Assembly (NCBI GenBank): GCA_030614305.1
Contig: JAUWKH010000121.1
Coordinates: 1-5,804, forward strand
Direction: 5' to 3'
DNA from: Bacteroidota bacterium
GTDB taxonomy: Bacteria > Bacteroidota > Bacteroidia > Bacteroidales > JADFUO01
Length of the DNA: 5,804 bases
The notes beneath the pieces are model-generated. The model was not told where the DNA came from, did no database searches, and worked only from the letters and a program-made list of their open reading frames with translations. The position numbers and the translations under genes are program-made. Below are positions 1-5,019 of this stretch, one piece after another; positions within the stretch are counted from its first letter, which is position 1; each line of letters begins with the position of its first letter.

Positions 1-1466
1 TTATCTTCTTCAGTATGTGTTAAAATTATTTTAACATTATATTTCTCTTTCAGATGATTTGTTAGTTTTTCAGCACAGAAAACCGACCTGTGCTGACCTC
101 CGGTACACCCGAAATTTACCATTAGGTCAGTAAAATTTCTTTCCAAATATTTCTCAACAGATTGGTCAATAATTGAAAAAATATAGTTAAAAAATTCTTC
201 AACTTCTTTTTCATTTTCAAGAAATTCAATTACCTGTTTGTCTTTACCGTTGAAATATTTTAATTCTTCCAGTCTTCCCGGATTCGGCAGGGCACGGCAG
301 TCAAAAACAAAACCGCCTCCGTTTTCGGTTTTGTCATCCGGTATTCCTTTTTTGTAAGAGAAGCTGTTAATAGTGATTCTTAAATTTGAATGTGCTTGTT
401 TTGAATTTATTTTGGTTACTTTTGAAACTCTTCCAGGTCTTGCCGACTCCGGAAGGTTTTGGCTTTCTGTTAATATATTTAAAACATTCATTAAAGTTGG
501 TAATTTTACGGATAAGTCGATATTTTGCACTAACCACTTTAAGCTTTCAATAGCTGGTGGAATGCTTTGCAGAAAATGTGATTTTTTTTCATATAGTCCT
601 CTGAATCCATAAGCTCCTAAAACCTGCAACAGTCTTAAATAAACGAAACCCCAATAATATTTTATAAATTTTTTACTATTTACTGAAATATATTTTTCGA
701 GATTTGAAATATAATATTCCAGCAAGTAATTTTTTATATCATATGGAATTGCTGCTTTAACCTGAAAAAGTAATGAAGCAATATCGTATTGCAAAGCTCC
801 CTTTCTGCCCCCTTGATAGTCAATAAAATATGGTTTGCCTTCAAATATCATAATATTCCTTGATTGAAAATCGCGATACATAAAATAATTTTTGTCAGCT
901 TTAAGAAGGAAATCTGCAAAGCATTGGAAGTTATTTTCAAGCTTTTGTTCGTCGAACGGAATTTTTGCAAGTTTCAAAAAATAATATTTAAAATAATTCA
1001 AATCCCAAAGCATTGATTGTTTGTCAAAATCTTGACCGGGATAACAATAGCTGTAATCAATATCTTTGCCTGCTGTAATCTGAAATTTAGGTAATTCATC
1101 AATAACTTTTTTGTAAAGTTCAATAATGTCTTCGGAAAACCCTGATTTTTTTTGTTGTTGTAAAACAATGGAAAATAATGTTGTATCGCCAAGATCTCTG
1201 ATAAGATAAAATTTATTATCAGGACTAACGGAATATATTTCGGGTACATTTAAGTCATTTATCAGGAAATGTTCTGTAAAAGAAAAAAATGCTTTGTTCT
1301 CTTTTATATCATTGCTAAATACACCGATGGCAGTTTTATCTCTGCCTTTTATGCGAAAATATTGCCTGTAAGAACCGGAGGAAGGCAAAGGCGTAATTTG
1401 TTCAACTTTCTCATCGGACCAGTCCTTAAATATTATGATTAAATTATTTTGTATGTTTTTTTTCAA
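1..1466 (-). CDS. APH-family sugar kinase-like domain fused to RapZ C-terminal domain (3' end outside window)
   Basis: Probable cytoplasmic phosphotransferase fused to a RapZ-type C-terminal domain. At least 488 codons are visible and no stop appears before the left edge. The N-terminal two thirds read as an aminoglycoside/choline kinase fold: a Brenner-type catalytic loop YRDFQSRN has its Asp near residue 199 and Asn near 204, and a metal-binding Asp near 216 lies in FIDYQGG, followed by YDIASLL. From about residue 360 the RapZ C-terminal domain begins, with FDCRALPNPG (Asp near 389) and the diagnostic GCTGGQHRS at about 453-461. RapZ's own P-loop domain is absent and the kinase takes its place. 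An in-frame TGA at 1496-1494 and no ATG before the conserved N-terminus point to TTG at 1466 as start. Kinases of this type include AmgK, which phosphorylates amino sugars in cell-wall recycling, and RapZ senses glucosamine-6-phosphate, so an amino-sugar role is plausible. The substrate is inferred, not shown. Confidence 0.85.
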   Translation of the reverse strand, partial: MKKNIQNNLIIIFKDWSDEKVEQITPLPSSGSYRQYFRIKGRDKTAIGVFSNDIKENKAFFSFTEHFLINDLNVPEIYSVSPDNKFYLIRDLGDTTLFSIVLQQQKKSGFSEDIIELYKKVIDELPKFQITAGKDIDYSYCYPGQDFDKQSMLWDLNYFKYYFLKLAKIPFDEQKLENNFQCFADFLLKADKNYFMYRDFQSRNIMIFEGKPYFIDYQGGRKGALQYDIASLLFQVKAAIPYDIKNYLLEYYISNLEKYISVNSKKFIKYYWGFVYLRLLQVLGAYGFRGLYEKKSHFLQSIPPAIESLKWLVQNIDLSVKLPTLMNVLNILTESQNLPESARPGRVSKVTKINSKQAHSNLRITINSFSYKKGIPDDKTENGGGFVFDCRALPNPGRLEELKYFNGKDKQVIEFLENEKEVEEFFNYIFSIIDQSVEKYLERNFTDLMVNFGCTGGQHRSVFCAEKLTNHLKEKYNVKIILTHTEED

Positions 1467-1707
1467 TTTATTTTTGATTTTGCAACAGGTGTTTCAATAA
1501 ATATTTTATCAATAGCTGGATTAGGATATATTTTAATTTATAAAAGTATAAAAATTAATTTAACTAAATTACAAATATATATTAATTAGCTTATTTAGAA
1601 TGATTATAAGTATAAAAAATATTAAAATGCTAATAAACAGTAATAGAGCAAATTAAATAACTCAATGCTTGTAACTTATTTCTAAATATAAAAAATATAT
1701 AAAATAT
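1467..1707. other. AT-rich divergent intergenic region, no gene
   Basis: This is the left part of the gap between the divergent kinase-RapZ gene and the plus-strand operon. It is extremely A/T-rich, with stops in all frames, and I see no RNA gene or mobile element. The promoter of the minus-strand gene must lie here. One -7-like box occurs (TATATTTG read on the minus strand, 1579-1572), but no TTG sits about 20 bp upstream of it, so I do not call it as a promoter. Confidence 0.6.
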
Positions 1708-1739
1708 TTTGCATTATGAACTTATGTTCATTACTTTTG
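1708..1739 (+). promoter_or_regulatory. Bacteroidota-type promoter (-33 TTTG / -7 TAnnTTTG) of the five-gene operon
   Basis: TTTG at 1708-1711 and TACTTTTG at 1732-1739 are separated by 20 bp. This matches the known Bacteroides primary-sigma consensus (a TTG/TTTG -33 box and a TAnnTTTG -7 box, about 19-21 bp apart). It faces the DUF134 gene and predicts a transcription start around 1743-1748 and a leader of roughly 60 nt. The spacer between the boxes is filled by an inverted repeat, described separately. The match is read directly; activity is inferred. Confidence 0.75.
1716..1731. promoter_or_regulatory. Putative operator site 1: ATGAAC-N4-GTTCAT inverted repeat inside the promoter spacer
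   Basis: A perfect inverted repeat with 6-bp arms and a 4-bp spacer (TTAT) fills 16 of the 20 bases between the -33 and -7 boxes. A protein bound here would block RNA polymerase. The same GAAC-N4-GTTC core recurs 26 bp downstream (site 2), which argues against chance. The likely ligand is the HTH protein encoded by the first gene of the operon (autoregulation), but this is inference. Confidence 0.6.
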
Positions 1740-1743
1740 TGGC

Positions 1744-1757
1744 GAACATTGGTTCAT
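1744..1757. promoter_or_regulatory. Putative operator site 2: GAAC-N4-GTTC inverted repeat at the predicted transcription start
   Basis: GAAC at 1744-1747 and GTTC at 1752-1755 are separated by ATTG, the same core and spacing as site 1. The right half-site with its flank (GTTCAT) is identical to that of site 1. The sites are exactly 26 bp apart, about two and a half helical turns, so they would face roughly opposite sides of the DNA. It overlaps the predicted transcription start, again a repressor-like position. Confidence 0.5.
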
Positions 1758-1773
1758 AATAATTAATGATAAA

Positions 1774-1801
1774 AATTTACAATTTATAATTTACAATTTA
1801 T
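1774..1801. repeat. Perfect 14-bp tandem duplication in the 5' leader
   Basis: AATTTACAATTTAT occurs twice back to back, at 1774-1787 and 1788-1801, ending four bases before the ATG of the DUF134 gene. It lies inside the predicted leader of the operon. Bacteroidota leaders lack Shine-Dalgarno sequences and rely on A/T-rich unstructured sequence. The duplication may simply be replication slippage, or it may tune translation of the first gene. Confidence 0.7.
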
Positions 1802-1805
1802 TAAT

Positions 1806-2426
1806 ATGTCACCACGACCAAAAAGATTTCGCAGAATGAACCAGCCACCTTTTATAAAAGGATTTAAGCCATTTGGTAGTCCTGCTGAAAGCGAACCTGT
1901 AAAGGTTTTATATGAAGAATATGAGGCGATAAAATTAGCAGACTATGAAAATTTATCCCAGGAAGTAGCATCTGAAAGAATGAATATTTCAAGGCCTACT
2001 TTTACCAGGATATACGATAGTGCAAGAAAAAAAATAGCCAAAGCGTTTTTGGAAACCCGTTCAATAATAATTGATGGCGGAAATGTTCATTTTGAAGACA
2101 ACTGGTACAGATGTAAAAACTGCGAAAGTACTTTTAAAAAACCAATAGATAATGATAAGGTAACGGAATGTCCCGTATGCCTTTCAAAAGATATTATTCA
2201 TATAAATGCAACTATAAGAAGTGAACAGGATATAATTAATGAGAAAAGACAGGGACAGGGAGGAAGAGGACGTGAAGATTTTTGTATTTGTCCGAAGTGT
2301 GAAAAGCGGATTTCTCATCAACCCGGAGTTCCATGCAGAAGTGTAATATGTCCTGAATGTGGAGTTAGTATGATACGTGAACATTCAAGATTTCATAATG
2401 ACTTTATCAGAAAAAAATTTAAATAA
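1806..2426 (+). CDS. DUF134 (UPF0251) helix-turn-helix protein with C-terminal zinc-ribbon-like extension; probable operon regulator
   Basis: Probable DNA-binding regulator of the operon it heads. Residues 1 to about 95 match the UPF0251/DUF134 family: a basic start (PRPKRFRR), YEEYEAIKLADYENLSQ, then a sigma-region-4-like HTH at about 50-80 containing MNISRPTFTRIYDSARKKIA. Family members are often only about 100 residues long; this one has 206. The extension carries two four-Cys modules: C103-x2-C106 with C122-x2-C125, and C152-x2-C155 with C172-x2-C175, plus additional C150, H161 and C167. A basic Gly-rich linker (about 139-147) separates them. These modules probably bind zinc or another metal, or sense a metal cluster. 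The gene lies 20 bp before the first NifX-type gene and behind a promoter covered by two inverted repeats, which suggests autoregulation. DUF134 proteins often neighbour NifX-type genes. The ligand and DNA target are unknown; the family call is firm and the regulator role is inferred. Confidence 0.88.
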   Translation: MSPRPKRFRRMNQPPFIKGFKPFGSPAESEPVKVLYEEYEAIKLADYENLSQEVASERMNISRPTFTRIYDSARKKIAKAFLETRSIIIDGGNVHFEDNWYRCKNCESTFKKPIDNDKVTECPVCLSKDIIHINATIRSEQDIINEKRQGQGGRGREDFCICPKCEKRISHQPGVPCRSVICPECGVSMIREHSRFHNDFIRKKFK

Positions 2427-2446
2427 TCAACATAAAAATTAAAAAC

Positions 2447-2764
2447 ATGAAAATTGCAGTAAGTTCAACAGGAAACAGCATTGATGACAAAATGGATCAG
2501 AGATTCGGAAGATGCAAATATTTTGCAATCTATGATACTGATTCGAAAGAGTGTAAATTTATTAAAAATCCGGGAATAGATATGCAGAGCGCAGCAGGTT
2601 CATCTGCTGCCGAATTAGTTGCAGATAATGCTGTAAGTAAGGTAGTTTCAGGTAATTTCGGACCAAAAGCCGAAAACACACTTAAAAGTTTTGGTATTAC
2701 TATGATTAATGCCAAAGACACTGAAAAATCAGTAAAAGAAATTATTAATGAATTTAAGAATTAA
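2447..2764 (+). CDS. NifX/orange-protein family metal-cluster-binding protein, copy 1
   Basis: Small cytoplasmic protein of 105 residues covering a single dinitrogenase iron-molybdenum cofactor biosynthesis domain (PF02579; NifX, NafY, NifB C-terminus, orange protein). Seen: an MKIAVSSTGN start, the family's QRFGRC with FAIYD at about 18-30, and a C-terminal half with SAAELVADNAVSKVVSG and GNFGPKAENTLKSFGI (about 69-84). Family proteins bind and carry Mo-containing clusters, FeMo-co precursors in nif systems and a Mo-Cu-S cluster in Desulfovibrio ORP. This copy lacks the HFGHC-type His residues, the PPRHEPG loop and the C-terminal CDH of its neighbour, so it may bind a different form of the cofactor. 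Only C23 and C36 are available as thiol ligands. It lies 20 bp after the DUF134 gene and 17 bp before copy 2. No nif genes are in view, so I assign no nitrogen-fixation role. Confidence 0.88.
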   Translation: MKIAVSSTGNSIDDKMDQRFGRCKYFAIYDTDSKECKFIKNPGIDMQSAAGSSAAELVADNAVSKVVSGNFGPKAENTLKSFGITMINAKDTEKSVKEIINEFKN

Positions 2765-2781
2765 TTATTAAAAATATTAAA

Positions 2782-3117
2782 ATGAGAAAAATTGCTATTC
2801 CTGTTGAAGACAACAGGGTCTGTCAGCATTTTGGCCATTGCAGACAATTTGCTGTTTATGATGTAGATGATAATAAAATCATCTCAGAGAATTTTTTAAC
2901 ACCACCAAGGCATGAACCGGGAATTTTACCGGCCTGGCTGGCAGAAATGGGAGTAAAAGACGTTATTGCCGGTGGTATGGGGCAAAGAGCAATAAATTTG
3001 TTTTTAAACCAAAAAATTAATGTTTATGTTGGAGTTGATCCTAAAGAACCCAAAGAACTGGTTCAGGATTTGATTAATGATAAACTTGATGCAGGCAAAA
3101 ATTTATGTGACCATTAA
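2782..3117 (+). CDS. NifX/orange-protein family metal-cluster-binding protein, copy 2 (HFGHC / CDH type)
   Basis: A second PF02579-type protein, 111 residues and clearly diverged from copy 1. Seen: MRKIAIPVEDN, then VCQHFGHCRQFAVYD (C14, H16, H19, C20); a PPRHEPGILPAWL segment at 41-53 in place of copy 1's GIDMQSAAGSSAAELV; GGMGQRAINLF at 64-74; and a terminal CDH at 109-111. The His/Cys residues clustered near residue 16, the His in the loop and the terminal Cys-Asp-His are plausible metal ligands. I recognise this as a subtype commonly found beside ferredoxin-containing MinD-like ATPases. It is co-directional with copy 1 at 17 bp spacing. A 75-bp gap, the longest inside the operon, separates it from the first ATPase. 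The probable role is to hold or deliver a metal-sulfur cluster; the metal cannot be read from sequence. Confidence 0.88.
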   Translation: MRKIAIPVEDNRVCQHFGHCRQFAVYDVDDNKIISENFLTPPRHEPGILPAWLAEMGVKDVIAGGMGQRAINLFLNQKINVYVGVDPKEPKELVQDLINDKLDAGKNLCDH

Positions 3118-3151
3118 TATTTATTTAAACTTTCAGACTTTATAGACCGAC

Positions 3152-3161
3152 ACTATATAGT
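3152..3161. repeat. Perfect 10-bp palindrome ACTATATAGT in the intra-operon gap
   Basis: This self-complementary decamer lies in the 75-bp gap between NifX-type copy 2 and the first ATPase gene. That gap is unusually long for an operon whose other gaps are 6-20 bp. The palindrome could be a protein-binding or RNA-processing site, or chance in AT-rich DNA. TAGTTTG next to it resembles a -7 box but has only one base between TA and TTTG, so I do not call an internal promoter. Confidence 0.3.
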
Positions 3162-3192
3162 TTGACATAAGTAATTTATTTAACCAGTATTT

Positions 3193-4059
3193 ATGATAAT
3201 AAAGGATTATCGGATCGCTATTGCCAGCGGAAAAGGCGGAACCGGAAAGACCATGGTTGCTGTTAATCTGATGTATGCCATTAAAGATATTATAGATGGT
3301 AAAATACAGTTGATTGACTGTGATGTGGAAGAACCGAATATTAATATTTTTACGAAAGGCAGTTTAAATTCTGAAAAAGAAGTAGCAATAAAAATACCTG
3401 ATATAAATACAGATAAATGTATTTACTGTGGAAAATGTGCCGAATATTGTGCTTATAATGCAATTATTTTTGTAAAATCAATTCCTCATATAGCTGTAAT
3501 GGATGACTTGTGTCATGGATGCGGAGCATGTTCTTATGCCTGTGAAACTGAAGGTGCTATTACAGAAAAAAATCATGCTCTTGGAACGGTTTCAAAATAT
3601 AATATTTCTGATAAAATTGAGGTTATTGAGGGAAGGATTAAAGTTGGCAATGCACTTGCCGTTCCTGTGATTAAGGCAGTTAAAAAAGAATCTGAAAAAA
3701 ATGCCCTTGTAATTTATGATTCACCTCCCGGTACTTCGTGCCCTGTTATTGAAACCATAAATGATGTTGATTATGTGATACTGGTAACCGAACCAACACC
3801 TTTTGGGGTTAATGATTTGAAACTGATGGTTGAAACTGTAAAAAAACTTGGAAAAAATATGGGAGTTGTTGTCAACCGTGTTGGTTTGGGTACGGATGAT
3901 TTATATGATTATCTCAATGTTGAAAATATTGAAGTATTAATGAAGATACCTTTTGATAGAAAAATTGCAGGCATTTATTCCGAAGGGAAAATATTGGTTG
4001 ATGAACTTCCATGGTTAAAACAGGAATTTATTGATTTGTTTAAAAAAATTCACATTTAA
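3193..4059 (+). CDS. MinD/Mrp-type P-loop ATPase with inserted 2[4Fe-4S] ferredoxin domain, copy 1
   Basis: Cytoplasmic ATPase of the MinD/ParA/Mrp class, 288 residues. Seen: deviant Walker A GKGGTGKT at 13-20 with signature Lys14; LIDCDVEEPN with D42 and D44 in the switch I region; a bacterial ferredoxin insert with two CxxCxxCxxxC motifs (C76, C79, C82, C86 and C107, C110, C113, C117); DSPPGTSCP with D176 as the Walker B/switch II element; and LVTEPTPFGVNDL. The second cluster motif ends in Cys-Glu where Cys-Pro is usual. In Desulfovibrio ORP clusters two such ATPases act with the orange protein; related Mrp/Nbp35 ATPases carry Fe-S clusters. It probably couples ATP hydrolysis to electron or cluster transfer onto the NifX-type proteins, which is inference. 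It has a 6-bp gap to its paralogue downstream. ATG at 3193 places the P-loop at the usual distance from the N-terminus. Confidence 0.92.
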   Translation: MIIKDYRIAIASGKGGTGKTMVAVNLMYAIKDIIDGKIQLIDCDVEEPNINIFTKGSLNSEKEVAIKIPDINTDKCIYCGKCAEYCAYNAIIFVKSIPHIAVMDDLCHGCGACSYACETEGAITEKNHALGTVSKYNISDKIEVIEGRIKVGNALAVPVIKAVKKESEKNALVIYDSPPGTSCPVIETINDVDYVILVTEPTPFGVNDLKLMVETVKKLGKNMGVVVNRVGLGTDDLYDYLNVENIEVLMKIPFDRKIAGIYSEGKILVDELPWLKQEFIDLFKKIHI

Positions 4060-4065
4060 TTATAG

Positions 4066-4938
4066 ATGAAACAAATAACAATAATTAGCGGAAAAGGAGG
4101 AACTGGAAAAACCAGCATTATTGCAGCTTTGGCTTCGGTAGCTGAAAATGCTGTTATAGCCGATTGTGATGTTGATGCCGCCGATTTGTTTCTTGTATTA
4201 AAACCACAAATTTTATTTGAAAATAAGTATTTGGGAGGAAAGACTGCTGTAATTGATTACAGCAAATGTACAAACTGTGGAATATGTATGGATCTATGCA
4301 GATTTGATGCAATAAATACAATAGAAAACAGAATAACAATTTCTGAATTTTCTTGTGATGGCTGTGAACTATGCAAAAGAGCATGCCCCGAAGATGCTAT
4401 TTCAATGATTCAGTCGGATAGCAGTCGCTGGTTTATTTCTGATTCTCGTTTTGGTCCAATGGTTTATGCACGATTGGGAATAGCGGAAGATAATTCCGGA
4501 AAGCTTGTTACCATTGTCAGGGAAGAGGCAAAAAGAATTGCAAAAGCTAAAAACAAGGATTTTGTGATAATTGACGGACCTCCCGGAATAGCCTGTCCTG
4601 TAATAGCTTCCATCACCGGCGTTGATATTGCGATTATTGTTACTGAGCCAACACAGTCGGGTTTGCATGATTTGAAAAGGGTTGTAGAACTTGTTAATAA
4701 TTTTAGTATTAAACCATTAATTATTTTAAATAAATTTGATTTGAATAAAGAAATGACTGAAGTAATTGAAAAATATTGCAAAAAAACCGATATTGAAATA
4801 ATTGCATGGATTCCATTTAACAGAATATTTGTAGATGCTATGGTAAATCAGCAAACTATTGTTGAATATAATAAATTTTCAGAGTTAACTAATATTATTC
4901 AATCAATCTGGAATAAAATTAAAAAATATACTGTTTAA
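4066..4938 (+). CDS. MinD/Mrp-type P-loop ATPase with inserted 2[4Fe-4S] ferredoxin domain, copy 2
   Basis: Paralogue of the preceding gene, 290 residues, same order of parts. Deviant Walker A GKGGTGKT is at 9-16; IADCDVDAADLF provides the switch I Asp residues; ferredoxin motifs are C68, C71, C74, C78 and C97, C100, C103, C107, the second ending in the canonical Cys-Pro; DGPPGIACP has D170; and LHDLKRVVELV follows IVTEPTQSG. After the ferredoxin insert it has a segment with SDSRFGPMVYARLGIAEDNSGKLV (about 125-148), where copy 1 is quite different. The two probably form a heterodimer, since MinD-class ATPases dimerise around ATP and the genes are 6 bp apart. It is the last gene of the operon: an 81-bp gap and a gene of unrelated type follow. 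Likely partner of the NifX-type proteins as an electron or cluster donor; this is inferred from family and context. Confidence 0.92.
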   Translation: MKQITIISGKGGTGKTSIIAALASVAENAVIADCDVDAADLFLVLKPQILFENKYLGGKTAVIDYSKCTNCGICMDLCRFDAINTIENRITISEFSCDGCELCKRACPEDAISMIQSDSSRWFISDSRFGPMVYARLGIAEDNSGKLVTIVREEAKRIAKAKNKDFVIIDGPPGIACPVIASITGVDIAIIVTEPTQSGLHDLKRVVELVNNFSIKPLIILNKFDLNKEMTEVIEKYCKKTDIEIIAWIPFNRIFVDAMVNQQTIVEYNKFSELTNIIQSIWNKIKKYTV

Positions 4939-5019
4939 ATCCCGGAAATAAATATTAATGACTGATTTCATAAAAAAAATTACTAATTTTATGGAATAAA
5001 TTATTTTGACTATACTACA

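Noticed and set aside
373..612. Open reading frame of 79 codons on the plus strand
   Set aside because: It lies antisense inside the well-supported kinase-RapZ gene and shows no recognisable domain.
998..1249. Open reading frame of 83 codons on the minus strand
   Set aside because: It lies in a different frame from the kinase domain, whose conserved motifs are continuous across the region. It is a shadow frame.
1572..1579. Promoter for the kinase-RapZ gene (TATATTTG on the minus strand)
   Set aside because: The -7 box matches, but no TTG occurs about 20 bp upstream on that strand, and the DNA is so AT-rich that such boxes arise by chance.
1716..1757. LexA (SOS) boxes, because Gram-positive LexA sites share the GAAC-N4-GTTC core
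   Set aside because: Neither site fits the central purine/pyrimidine pattern of the Bacillus consensus, the operon has no DNA-repair genes, and a local HTH regulator is the simpler candidate. A genome search for a lexA gene would settle it.
2447..4938. Part of a nitrogen-fixation (nif) cluster
   Set aside because: NifX-type domains also occur in ORP and other non-nitrogenase systems. No nifH, D, K, E, N or B is visible, and the partners here are ferredoxin-MinD ATPases.
4969..4993. Terminator hairpin after the operon (CATAAAA...TTTTATG)
   Set aside because: The arms are almost purely A/T with no GC stem, four extra A bases break the symmetry, and no clear T tract follows. It is too weak to call.
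5002..5008. Promoter for the patatin gene (TATTTTG)
   Set aside because: It is one base short of TAnnTTTG and has no -33 TTG at the right distance.
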